NCBI GenBank assembly: GCA_041821185.1
Contig: JBGUBD010000019.1
Location: forward strand, 1-55,455
Source: Phycisphaerales bacterium AB-hyl4
GTDB taxonomy: Bacteria; Planctomycetota; Phycisphaerae; Phycisphaerales; Phycisphaeraceae
Length of the DNA: 55,455 nt
Direction of reading: 5' to 3'
Positions 33,493 to 41,242 of the stretch are shown in pieces (the stretch's first letter is position 1; every line of letters begins with the position of its first letter). The notes below the pieces were generated by a model. That model made no database searches. It saw only the letters and a list, made by a program, of their open reading frames with translations, and was not told the DNA's origin. A program made the position numbers and the translations under genes.

Positions 33493-34917
33493 TCAAAGCT
33501 TCTCCACCACCAGCGACGCCAACTCGCTCCGCTCGCTCTTGGCCAGCGTTACATGCCCCACCAGCGCCGCCCCCTTCAGCCGTTCGACCATGAACGACAA
33601 TCCGTTGCTCGAACTGTCCAGGTACGGATTATCGATCTGTGCCACGTCGCCCGTGAGGATGATCTTCGTCCCTTCGCCCACGCGCGACACGATCGTCTTC
33701 ACCTCGTGTGGCGTCAGGTTCTGCGCCTCGTCAATGATGATGAACTGATGTGGAATGCTTCGCCCGCGAATGTACGTCAGCGGCTCGAGCACCAGTTGCC
33801 CCGATGCGATCAACTGTTGAATCCGCTGCTCCGCGCTCTTCGAGTCCGCATGCTGCGCCGCACCCGGAAACGCAGCGCCGCGCGTCGACAGCAGGTACGT
33901 CAGGTTGTCGAAGATCGGCTGCATCCACGCTTCGAGCTTCTCATCCTTTGTGCCCGGCAGATAACCGATATCACGACCCATTGGCATGATCGGCCGCGCG
34001 ACCAGCAGCTTGTCGTAACGCTCTTCCGTAAACGTCTTGGCCATCCCCGCCGCGATCGCCAGCAGTGTCTTGCCCGTACCCGCTGTGCCCAGCAGGGTGA
34101 CCAGCTTGATTTCGTCATCCAGCAGCAGGTCCAGCGCCATGGTTTGCTGTACGTTCCGCGCCATGATGCCCGACACCGGCTTGCGCGGCCCGTGAATCGG
34201 AATCAGATGGTCCGTATCCGCCAGCCGACGCGCCAGTCCCGTATGCGACTCGTCCAGCGCGTTGCGCAGCTGCACATACTGGTTCGCATGCAACTCGATT
34301 TCCCGCCGCTGACCGTCCGGCCCTTCATCCATCAGATGCTCAGCCAGTTCCGCCAATTCAAGCTGCTTCTCTTCATACAACGTGTCAATCAACTCGCCCG
34401 GCACAGCCAGCGTCGCGTAGCCCGCATATAGGTGATCGATGTCAACCTTCTGCGCCTCGAAGTCTTGCGTCGTAATACCCAGCGCATCCGCCTTCAAGCG
34501 GACGTTGATGTCCTTCGTGATCAGAATCGAACGAACGCCTTGCTCGTGCAGCGCCCACGCCACGCTGATAATCCGGTTGTCCGGCAGATCTTCCTTCAAC
34601 CACTTCGGCCGATCGTCTGTCGCAAACTCCACACGAATCTTGCCCCCCGCCTCGTTCCACGTCACACCCTCCGCCAGGTGCCCCTTGCTGCGCAGCGTAT
34701 CCAGTTGACGGATCACCTCGCGTGCGTTCCGCCCCACGTCGTCGCTTTGCTTCTTGAACTTGTCCAGTTCCTCCAGCACCGCGAACGGGATGATGACCTC
34801 ATGCTCCTTGAACATGTACAGGCTCACCGGGTTATGAAGCAACACATTCGTGTCCAGCACGAAGTACTTCAGATCACTCTCGGGTGTCGCCTTGTCAACT
34901 TGCTTGGTTGTCGTCAT
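33493..34917 (-). CDS. PhoH-family protein with N-terminal PIN domain
   Basis: 474 residues from ATG 34917. A PIN nuclease domain (YFVLDTNVLLHNP, AVLEELDKFK, ILITKDINVRLKA; acidic residues in place) covers residues ~15-150. The PhoH ATPase domain (~230-465) has Walker A GTAGTGKT, Walker B FIIIDEAQN, and ILTGDVAQIDNPYLD. PIN-PhoH (PhoH2/YlaK-like) proteins are RNA helicase/nucleases. An in-frame TTG at 34932 lacks a ribosome site. It is followed by the MocA gene on the same strand. Confidence 0.93.
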   Translation of the reverse strand: MTTTKQVDKATPESDLKYFVLDTNVLLHNPVSLYMFKEHEVIIPFAVLEELDKFKKQSDDVGRNAREVIRQLDTLRSKGHLAEGVTWNEAGGKIRVEFATDDRPKWLKEDLPDNRIISVAWALHEQGVRSILITKDINVRLKADALGITTQDFEAQKVDIDHLYAGYATLAVPGELIDTLYEEKQLELAELAEHLMDEGPDGQRREIELHANQYVQLRNALDESHTGLARRLADTDHLIPIHGPRKPVSGIMARNVQQTMALDLLLDDEIKLVTLLGTAGTGKTLLAIAAGMAKTFTEERYDKLLVARPIMPMGRDIGYLPGTKDEKLEAWMQPIFDNLTYLLSTRGAAFPGAAQHADSKSAEQRIQQLIASGQLVLEPLTYIRGRSIPHQFIIIDEAQNLTPHEVKTIVSRVGEGTKIILTGDVAQIDNPYLDSSSNGLSFMVERLKGAALVGHVTLAKSERSELASLVVEKL

Positions 34918-35061
34918 GGTGTCCGGCTTCAAAGTGTGCTGCCTCCGGCGTCTTCAGGGAATAAACCGTCCTTGGCCAACGTCATCTTGATTGTATCGCC
35001 TACGCTAACACCGCTCGCGTGTCTCCAGTCAAACATACGACACGATCCCGCCACGCATTCA

Positions 35062-36645
35062 TCACGGCTGCCGCACCGCCTCGTCCTCATCCACCGCACT
35101 CGTCGCGGGCACTTGCCGCGCCTCCAGCGTCCTGATCCGATTAATCGCGGAGAGGTACGCCTTCGCCGCCGCTTCGATCACGTCCGTGCTCAACCCGCGG
35201 CCGCGCACCTTTCTTCCATTATGATTCACCTGCACGCTTACTTCCCCCTGCGCTTCCTTGCCCCCCGTCACCGCGCGCGTCTGATAATCTTCCAGTGTGA
35301 TCCCCACGCCCGTGATGCGCTGGATCGTCGAGTACACCGCATCGATCGGCCCGTCACCCGTCGCGGCGTCCATCGCCTCCGTGCCTGCCGAGTCGCGCAG
35401 CACCACCGTCGCCGTGCTGATCACACCCGTGCCGCTGGTCACCTGAAAGCGCATCAACTCCCACAACGCGCTGCCCGACTCAAGCTGCTCGTCGAGTATT
35501 GCCTCGATATCCTCGTCGTACACATCTTTCTTCTTGTCCGCGAGCGCTTTGAACTTCTCAAACGCCTTCTCAATCGTCGCATCATCCACCTTGTAGCCAA
35601 GATGCTGCACACGATCCCGAAACGCATGTCGTCCTGAGTGTTTGCCCAGCACGAGCTTGCTCTCCGGCACGCCGATGTCGCGAGGGTCCATGATCTCGTA
35701 CGTGCTGCGATTCTTGAGCATGCCGTCCTGGTGGATGCCCGCTTCGTGGGCGAACGCGTTTTCGCCGATGATCGCCTTGTTCCGCTGCACGTAAAGCCCC
35801 GTAAGATGGCTCACCATCCGCGACGTCGGGTAGATCTTCTTCGTGTTCACGCTCGTGCGGTATTGCTTGTAGTAGTCGCCACGCGTATGGATCGCCATGA
35901 CGATTTCTTCCAGCGCCGCATTGCCCGCGCGTTCACCGATGCCGTTGATCGTGCACTCGATCTGCCGTGCCCCGCCCTGCATCGCCGCGAGCGAGTTCGC
36001 CACCGCAAGGCCGAGGTCGTTGTGGCAATGCGCCGAAAGCACGATGCCCTGCTCATCAATCACCGGCAACTGCTCGCGAAGGTGGCTGAAGATACGCCCA
36101 TACTCCGCGGGCACGGCGTAGCCCACCGTGTCGGGAATGTTAATCGTCGTCGCCCCCGCCTCGATCACCGCGGCGGTGATGTCGACCAGGTGATTCAACT
36201 CCGTCCGCGAACCATCTTCCGGGCTGAACTCCACATCGTCCACAAACTCCCGCGCCCGCTTCACCGCGTCAACGCTGATCTGCTTGATCGCTTCGAACGG
36301 CTTTTTGAACTTGTGCTCAAGATGAATCTTGCTCGTCGCAGCGAACACATGAATCCGCGGATGGTTCGCGCCCTTGAGCGCTTCGCCCGCGCGATCGATA
36401 TCGCGTGCCACGCAGCGCGAAAGCCCGCACACCGTCGCCCGCTCCAGCTCTCGGCCGATCGCGTGCACCGCATCAAAGTCCCCGATACTCGTGATCGGAA
36501 ACCCCGCTTCGATGATGTCCGCACCCAGCGCCTCCAGTTGCCGAGCGATCTCCATCTTCTCCTGGTGGTTCAGGCTCGCACCGGGCGATTGCTCGCCGTC
36601 GCGAAGCGTCGTGTCGAAGATGCGAACGTGGGTCGGCTCGGACAT
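35062..36645 (-). CDS. leuA: 2-isopropylmalate synthase
   Basis: 527 residues from ATG 36645 with AAGGAG about 10 nt upstream. It makes 2-isopropylmalate from acetyl-CoA and 2-oxoisovalerate, the first committed step of leucine synthesis. RIFDTTLRDGEQSPGA near the N-terminus and SAHCHNDLG supply metal and catalytic residues, and GIGERAGNAALEE is the family signature. The C-terminal ~120 residues (ALWELMRFQVTSGTG … EVSVQVNHNGRKVRGRG) are the LeuA allosteric domain for leucine feedback. Transcription is controlled by the leader peptide and attenuator at 36733-36935. No other leu gene is in the window. Confidence 0.96.
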   Translation of the reverse strand: MSEPTHVRIFDTTLRDGEQSPGASLNHQEKMEIARQLEALGADIIEAGFPITSIGDFDAVHAIGRELERATVCGLSRCVARDIDRAGEALKGANHPRIHVFAATSKIHLEHKFKKPFEAIKQISVDAVKRAREFVDDVEFSPEDGSRTELNHLVDITAAVIEAGATTINIPDTVGYAVPAEYGRIFSHLREQLPVIDEQGIVLSAHCHNDLGLAVANSLAAMQGGARQIECTINGIGERAGNAALEEIVMAIHTRGDYYKQYRTSVNTKKIYPTSRMVSHLTGLYVQRNKAIIGENAFAHEAGIHQDGMLKNRSTYEIMDPRDIGVPESKLVLGKHSGRHAFRDRVQHLGYKVDDATIEKAFEKFKALADKKKDVYDEDIEAILDEQLESGSALWELMRFQVTSGTGVISTATVVLRDSAGTEAMDAATGDGPIDAVYSTIQRITGVGITLEDYQTRAVTGGKEAQGEVSVQVNHNGRKVRGRGLSTDVIEAAAKAYLSAINRIRTLEARQVPATSAVDEDEAVRQP

Positions 36646-36732
36646 CGTAGAGTCTCCTTGACTGATCTTTCCCATGGCTTGCTTTCAGCCAGCGTCTTGG
36701 CCGTCACCTGGCCGTCGTGGCTCATCGAACAT

Positions 36733-36774
36733 AAAAAAACCGCCCTGTCGGTCGCTTGGCCGAACAGGGCGGTT
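36733..36774 (-). terminator. leuA attenuator terminator (3:4 stem)
   Basis: On the minus strand AACCGCCCTGT (36774-36764) and ACAGGGCGGTT (36748-36738) form an 11-bp stem, extended by CGG/CCG, followed by seven T's (36739-36733). It lies 32 nt after the leader-peptide stop and 88 nt before leuA. This is a complete intrinsic terminator in the leader of the gene it precedes. Confidence 0.92.
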
Positions 36775-36814
36775 GGTTGGCGAATCTTGTGAGTCGCAAT
36801 CCAGCCCTATCCGG
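36760..36814 (-). promoter_or_regulatory. leuA antiterminator (2:3 stem)
   Basis: CCGGATAGGGC (36814-36804), which overlaps the leader-peptide stop codon, can pair along all 11 positions (two G-U) with GCCCTGTTCGG (36770-36760). The latter contains most of the 5' arm of the terminator, so the two structures exclude each other. A ribosome stalled on the Leu codons leaves the first segment free and favours the antiterminator. A ribosome reaching the stop covers it and favours termination. Confidence 0.85.
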
Positions 36815-36899
36815 CGCACAGCAACAGCAGCAGGCCCAGCTGATTAAGCTGACCATGCTGCGTAACGCCGGCACGCGGATTGGGAGAATTCGTCGACAT
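36807..36899 (-). CDS. leuL: leuA leader peptide with five consecutive Leu codons
   Basis: A 30-residue open frame: MSTNSPNPRAGVTQ, then HGQLNQLG, then LLLLL (CTG CTG CTG TTG CTG), CAG and a TAG stop. Eight of the last 13 residues before the stop are Leu, Gln or Asn and seven in all are Leu. It precedes the mutually exclusive stems ahead of leuA, which is the arrangement of amino-acid attenuators. No Shine-Dalgarno is visible. The promoter -10 ends about 8 nt before the ATG, so the message is probably leaderless or nearly so. The frame is unlike the longer overlapping minus frame, which reads the same bases as CCCCC. Confidence 0.88.
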   Translation of the reverse strand: MSTNSPNPRAGVTQHGQLNQLGLLLLLCAG

Positions 36900-36906
36900 C
36901 GCATTG

Positions 36907-36935
36907 AGCTTATGATCGGCACACCAGCCTGTCAA
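36907..36935 (-). promoter_or_regulatory. leuL-leuA promoter
   Basis: On the minus strand a perfect -35 TTGACA (36935-36930) is followed after 17 nt by TAAGCT (36912-36907); CATAAG two bases earlier is an alternative. Transcription should begin within a few bases of the leader-peptide ATG at 36899. It overlaps the beginning of the divergent aldo/keto reductase region. Confidence 0.7.
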
Positions 36936-36985
36936 TCGTGTATCTTTACATGTTCCTCCGCCGCCTCAAACCCACGGAACCCGAC

Positions 36986-37948
36986 ATGACCGCAACATCC
37001 CCCCTCTCCACCGCAACGCTCGGCGAATCCGACATCACCGCCACCCGCCTCATCTACGGCTGCATGCGGACCGTCGGCACCTGGGACCCCGCCGCCGTCA
37101 CACCCGAACACGAAGCCACCGCCAAGGCCGCCGTCCGCACCGCCATCGACGTCGGCTACACCCACTTCGACCACGCCGACATCTACGGCCGAGGCCAGTG
37201 CGAACGTGTCTTCGGCGACCTGCTTCGCGAGTCCCCCCATCTTCGCGAAAACATGATCATCACCACCAAATGCGGCATCCGCTTCGCCGGCGACCCCACC
37301 CCCGACGCCACACACCGCTACGACTTCTCCAGCGAGCACATCACCTGGTCTTGCGAGCAGTCACTCAAACGCCTCAACATTGACACCATCGACATCTACC
37401 TCCTTCACCGCCCCGACCTGCTCATGGACCCGCTCGAAATCGCCGACGCCTTCACTCGTCTCCACGACCAGGGTAAGGTCCGCTACTTCGGCGTCAGCAA
37501 CTTTACCAACGAACAGTTCGACCACCTCCAGGCCGCGCTCGATCAACCGCTGCTCTGCAACCAGATCGAAGTCCACCCCGCTCGGCTTGACCCCATCGAA
37601 GACGGCACGCTCAACCACCTCCACCGCCTCGGCGTCACACCCACCGCCTGGAGCCCCCTCGCCGGCGGACGCTTTGGCAACGACGCCGCCGTAAAAGCAA
37701 ATGCCCCCGACCGCGAGCATCAGCAATCGCTGCTCGACGCGCTCGACGCCGAGGCAAACGCCCATAGCGTCAGCCGTACCGCCATCACCCTCGCCTGGCT
37801 GATGCACCACCCGGCCGGCATCCAGCCCATCGTCGGCTCACGTAACCCTGACCGCATCCGCGACGCCGCCACCGCCGACCGCGTCACCATGTCTCGCGAA
37901 GTCTGGTACCGCATCTACCTCGCAGCAAGAGGCAAAGCCCTGCCCTGA
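36986..37948 (+). CDS. Aldo/keto reductase
   Basis: 320 residues from ATG 36986; earlier in-frame ATGs at 36938 and 36950 would add up to 16 residues that overlap the leuA promoter. The catalytic tetrad is visible: Asp and Tyr in FDHADIYG, Lys in ITTKCGIRF, His in IYLLHRPD. AWSPLAGGRFG and PIVGSRNPDRI form the NADPH site. The family reduces aldehydes, ketones or oxidised sugars. It is divergent from leuA and ends at an AAGCCCACGG hairpin. Confidence 0.92.
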   Translation: MTATSPLSTATLGESDITATRLIYGCMRTVGTWDPAAVTPEHEATAKAAVRTAIDVGYTHFDHADIYGRGQCERVFGDLLRESPHLRENMIITTKCGIRFAGDPTPDATHRYDFSSEHITWSCEQSLKRLNIDTIDIYLLHRPDLLMDPLEIADAFTRLHDQGKVRYFGVSNFTNEQFDHLQAALDQPLLCNQIEVHPARLDPIEDGTLNHLHRLGVTPTAWSPLAGGRFGNDAAVKANAPDREHQQSLLDALDAEANAHSVSRTAITLAWLMHHPAGIQPIVGSRNPDRIRDAATADRVTMSREVWYRIYLAARGKALP

Positions 37949-37981
37949 CCCAACTCCATCCCGATATCACCCTTCACATCC

Positions 37982-38010
37982 GAAGCCCACGGCGTCACGC
38001 CGTGGGCTTC
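37982..38010. terminator. AAGCCCACGG-family hairpin terminator (copy 2)
   Basis: GAAGCCCACGGCGT and ACGCCGTGGGCTTC are exact inverted repeats separated by one base. It lies between the convergent aldo/keto reductase and glycosyltransferase genes, so it can serve both strands. Confidence 0.78.
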
Positions 38011-38016
38011 TCCCTG

Positions 38017-38052
38017 CCAAACCAGAAACCACAAACCAAAAACCAGAAACCC
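38017..38052. repeat. AAACCAGAAACC-type intergenic repeat (copy 2)
   Basis: A/C-rich stretch with CCAAACCAGAAACCACAAAC followed by AAAAACCAGAAACCC, directly after the hairpin and 14 nt before the end of the glycosyltransferase gene. Confidence 0.65.
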
Positions 38053-38065
38053 AACCCCCCCTGCC

Positions 38066-39352
38066 TCAAAACACCGGCCGCCGCCTCCCCGACGGGTCCA
38101 ACACCCATTCATACACCTGTTCCACCACCGCCGCCTTCGCGTCCCACGTGAACCGCTCGCACACCCGCCGCCGCGCCGCCGCCGACATCGCGTCCACCCG
38201 CCCCGGCTCGGCCGCCAACTCCGCCAGGGCCGCGCGAAACGCCTCCACCAGCCCCGCCCGATCCGTCATCGGCAAGGCGACCCCTGTCTGCTCCGTCACC
38301 AGTTCCGCCGGCCCGCCATAACCCACCACCACCGGCACCAGCCCCACCGCCATCGCCTCCAGCACCACACCGCCGCCGAACTCGCGGATGCTCGGAAAGC
38401 CGAACACGTCCGCCGTCGCCATCCGATCCTGCACCTGCTCGTGCGCCACCCACCCCGCAAGCGTCACTCCATCGCCCAACCGCTCCCGCTCAACGAGTGC
38501 CCGCAGCGCCGCCATCTGAGGCCCATCGCCGATCACCTCCACACACACCCGCCCCTCCCGCACCAGCGGCGCCACCGCTTCCAGCAACACATCCGCCCCC
38601 TTGTAAGGCACGAGTCGCCCGACGAACACCACCCGCATCGGCCGGGCCGCCGCATGCTCGCGCACGCGAGCGAACCGCTCCGGATCCACCGCGTTCTCCG
38701 GCAGATAAACGCACTTGTCGTGATACTTCTCTGGCATTTGCTGCCACGTATCCCGCGACGCCACCAACAGCGCCGCCGCCTGCCGCCGCGTCCGCCGATA
38801 GCCCGGCAGCAGCTTGTAAACCTCCCGCACGTACGACAACCACTCCCGCTCCGCCCGTCTCACCCCGTCATACCCCCGCGGCCACGGCACGCCGCCGTTC
38901 ATCGGCCCCACCACGAAGGGCACCCCCGCCCGCTCACACCCTCGCGCCAGCACCAGGCTCGGTATCGTCGGACTCAATGGCGTCACCCGGTGTACCACCT
39001 CAAACCGCCCCGCCGCGATCTCCGCCCCCAGCATCCGCCACAGCTTCCACTCAAACGCGTAGTACGACAGCGCCGCCGCCGCTGTCATCGTCGTCCACCC
39101 CTTCCCCTTGCCGCCGCGCAGCACATTCCCCAGCCGCGTCGTCGGCCGAGCCACCGCCTCGCTGTCAATCGCAACAAAATCCCGCCCCTCCACCTTTCCC
39201 GCCCGCAGCCACGCTTCCCGGTTGCGCACCTGCGTCGCCACCAGGCAGTCCGTTCGCCGGGCGATCGCCTGAGCATGCGACCACCCCACCAACGGCACGC
39301 TGACCCACTCCGGGTTCGCCGCCTCCGCCACCACCAGCACCCGCCGCCGCAT
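38066..39352 (-). CDS. GT4-type glycosyltransferase
   Basis: 428 residues from ATG 39352 (GGGAGAG 7-8 nt upstream; a TTG at 39358 is too close to that site). It has a GT-B fold. The N-terminal half contains VEGRDFVAID and RFEVVHRVTPLSPTIPS. The C-terminal nucleotide-sugar half has VVFVGRLVPYKGADVLLEA, VEVIGDGPQMAAL and SIREFGGGVVLEAMAVG, the E-x7-E motif of retaining GT4 enzymes. It probably transfers a sugar onto a lipid or polysaccharide at the cytosolic face of the membrane. It stands alone between convergent and divergent neighbours. Confidence 0.9.
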   Translation of the reverse strand: MRRRVLVVAEAANPEWVSVPLVGWSHAQAIARRTDCLVATQVRNREAWLRAGKVEGRDFVAIDSEAVARPTTRLGNVLRGGKGKGWTTMTAAAALSYYAFEWKLWRMLGAEIAAGRFEVVHRVTPLSPTIPSLVLARGCERAGVPFVVGPMNGGVPWPRGYDGVRRAEREWLSYVREVYKLLPGYRRTRRQAAALLVASRDTWQQMPEKYHDKCVYLPENAVDPERFARVREHAAARPMRVVFVGRLVPYKGADVLLEAVAPLVREGRVCVEVIGDGPQMAALRALVERERLGDGVTLAGWVAHEQVQDRMATADVFGFPSIREFGGGVVLEAMAVGLVPVVVGYGGPAELVTEQTGVALPMTDRAGLVEAFRAALAELAAEPGRVDAMSAAARRRVCERFTWDAKAAVVEQVYEWVLDPSGRRRPVF

Positions 39353-39480
39353 CCGCAACTCTCCCTCCCCACACAGCCCCCGATCCTACGCCGCCGCGTT
39401 CCCGGAGTCCGGGGAATTGCTAAGCGCTAAATGCTGATTGCTAATTGTGGGGAGCCACGCCGATACAATCAGCGATGAGA

Positions 39481-39499
39481 AATCAGCAATTAGAAATTC
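39481..39499. repeat. Intergenic repeat AATCAGCAATTAGAAATTC (copy 2)
   Basis: Identical over 19 nt to 31822-31840. A related word built from the same units but in the other orientation lies 34 nt upstream at 39430-39447. Confidence 0.6.
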
Positions 39500-39546
39500 C
39501 GACAGATCCGGCCCTTCGCTCGCCGACTCGCTCAGGGCTCGGCTTA

Positions 39547-39583
39547 CCCAAACCAGAAACAAGAAACCACAAACCAGAAACCT
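39547..39583. repeat. AAACCAGAAACC-type intergenic repeat (copy 3)
   Basis: Contains GAAACCACAAACCAGAAACC, the same 20-mer as at 33437-33480. All three copies run in the same orientation. Confidence 0.65.
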
Positions 39584-39711
39584 CCCCCCCTTCCCCCTGA
39601 ACTTGAGCATTTGCCTCTTTTCGCCAATAATCGCCTCTCTGTCCGCCGGACGCTCCGACGCCGTCCGCGGTTTGTTCCCACCCTCAACGACCAGCCACGG
39701 AGGAAGCCCCC

Positions 39712-40953
39712 ATGACCCAGGCAACAACCGGCGAACCCATCAAGTTCGCCAACGGCGAGCTCAACGTTCCCAACCACCCCATCGTCCCCTTCATCGAAGG
39801 CGACGGCACGGGCCGTGACATCTGGCGCGCCAGCCAGCGCGTCCTCGACGCCGCGGTCGTAAAGGCCTACGCCGGCGACAAGTCCATCGCGTGGAAAGAA
39901 GTCCTCGCCGGCCAAAAGGCCTTCGACTCCACCGGCGAATGGCTCCCCGACGCAACTCTCGAAGCCTTCAAAACCTACTTCGTCGGCATCAAGGGCCCGC
40001 TGACCACGCCCGTCGGCGGCGGCATCCGCTCGCTGAACGTTGCCCTTCGACAGATCCTCGACCTCTACGTCTGCCTCCGTCCCGTTCGCTGGTTCACCGG
40101 CGTGCCCACGCCCATCAAGCGGCCTGAAGAAGTCGACATGGTCATCTTCCGCGAGAACAGCGAAGACATCTACGCCGGCATTGAGTTTCAGGAAGGCTCG
40201 GAGGAAGTCGACAAGTTCAAGAAGCTGCTCAAGGAAGCCTTCCCAAAGCACTTTGAGAAGATCCGCTTCCCGGATACCTCCGGCCTCGGCATCAAGCCTG
40301 TCTCGAAGGAAGGCACGCGCCGCCTCGTCAAGGCCGCCATTGATTACGCCATCGAGCAGGGCCGTGACAGCGTCACGCTCGTGCACAAAGGCAACATCAT
40401 GAAGTTCACCGAAGGCGGCTTCCGCGACTGGGGCTACGAAGTCGCGATGAACGACTACAACGGCGAGCTGATCGACGGCGGACCGTGGACGAAGATCAAG
40501 GCCAACGGCAAAGAGATCATCGTCAAAGACGTCATCGCCGACGCCTTCCTGCAGCAGATCCTCACCCGCCCGGCCGAGTACGACGTGGTCGCCACGATGA
40601 ACCTCAACGGCGACTACATCTCCGACGCCCTCGCCGCGCAGGTCGGCGGCATCGGCATCGCGCCCGGCGGCAACATCAACTACACCACCGGCCACGCCAT
40701 CTTCGAAGCCACCCACGGCACCGCCCCCAAGTACGCCGACCAGGACAAGGTCAACCCCGGCAGTGTCATCCTCTCCGGCGAAATGATGCTCCGACACCTC
40801 GGCTGGAACGAAGCCGCTGACCTCGTCGTCAAGGGTGTCGAAGGCGCCATCGCAGCCAAGACCGTCACCTACGACTTCGAACGCCTCATGGACGGCGCCA
40901 AACTCCTCAAATGCTCCGAGTTCGGCGAAGCCATCATCAAACACATGGACTGA
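39712..40953 (+). CDS. icd: NADP-type isocitrate dehydrogenase
   Basis: 413 residues, the size of the E. coli-type enzyme. It decarboxylates isocitrate to 2-oxoglutarate in the TCA cycle. IPF-type start IVPFIEGDGTGRDIW, GGGIRSLNVALRQILDLYVCLRPVRWF (with the substrate-binding Ser/Arg set) and FRENSEDIYAGIE are characteristic. HGTAPKYADQDKVNPGSV has the Lys-Tyr pair typical of NADP use. GGAGG lies 9 nt before the ATG. It ends before an AAGCCCACGG terminator with a T-run. Confidence 0.97.
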   Translation: MTQATTGEPIKFANGELNVPNHPIVPFIEGDGTGRDIWRASQRVLDAAVVKAYAGDKSIAWKEVLAGQKAFDSTGEWLPDATLEAFKTYFVGIKGPLTTPVGGGIRSLNVALRQILDLYVCLRPVRWFTGVPTPIKRPEEVDMVIFRENSEDIYAGIEFQEGSEEVDKFKKLLKEAFPKHFEKIRFPDTSGLGIKPVSKEGTRRLVKAAIDYAIEQGRDSVTLVHKGNIMKFTEGGFRDWGYEVAMNDYNGELIDGGPWTKIKANGKEIIVKDVIADAFLQQILTRPAEYDVVATMNLNGDYISDALAAQVGGIGIAPGGNINYTTGHAIFEATHGTAPKYADQDKVNPGSVILSGEMMLRHLGWNEAADLVVKGVEGAIAAKTVTYDFERLMDGAKLLKCSEFGEAIIKHMD

Positions 40954-40984
40954 ATCAAACACTACACAAAACCCAGATTCGACT

Positions 40985-41016
40985 GAAGCCCACGGACACC
41001 CTCCGTGGGCTTTTTT
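40985..41016 (+). terminator. AAGCCCACGG-family hairpin terminator (copy 3), after icd
   Basis: AAGCCCACGGA and TCCGTGGGCTT form an 11-bp stem with a 5-nt loop, followed directly by TTTT. It is a full intrinsic terminator 32 nt after icd and supports the same role for the two related hairpins. Confidence 0.9.
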
Positions 41017-41242
41017 GCTCTGCATCGACAAGCCGACGACGACGAGCCCCGGCCAACGTCGGCAAACCTCAGCATTGTGCGTTGGCCGCCAGGCCCGCCG
41101 CATCGACCGTCACACGGTCAAACGCGAGACTCGTCGGCGCACGCCTGGTTGATTCGGTGTCGATAAAGCTCTACCTTTGCATGAAGCATGCCAACCCCGT
41201 GGCCGTGCGTCCGGCATGGCCCGGTTTCAGGGAGAACGAAGC

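Larger units (their letters stand above)
39359..39711. other. 353-nt gap with intergenic repeats before icd
   Basis: No gene. It contains AATGCTGATTGCTAATTG (39430-39447), an exact copy of the 19-nt repeat (39481-39499) and the A/C-rich repeat (39547-39583). The icd ribosome site GGAGGAAG lies at the end. Confidence 0.6.

Noticed and set aside
33022..34431. Plus-strand frames of 400-470 codons opposite the MocA, PhoH and leuA genes
   Set aside because: Their translations are Arg/Pro/His-rich without motifs; the minus-strand genes carry all the signatures.
36722..36922. 66-codon minus-strand frame over the leuA leader (…SWACCCCCAPD…)
   Set aside because: It crosses the leader peptide and terminator in another frame. 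The Leu-run frame ending within the antiterminator fits the attenuator logic; the Cys-run frame does not.
39544..41103. Long minus-strand frame of about 519 codons opposite icd
   Set aside because: It is a Gly/Asp/Val-rich shadow of icd, whose plus-strand product is full length and highly typical.
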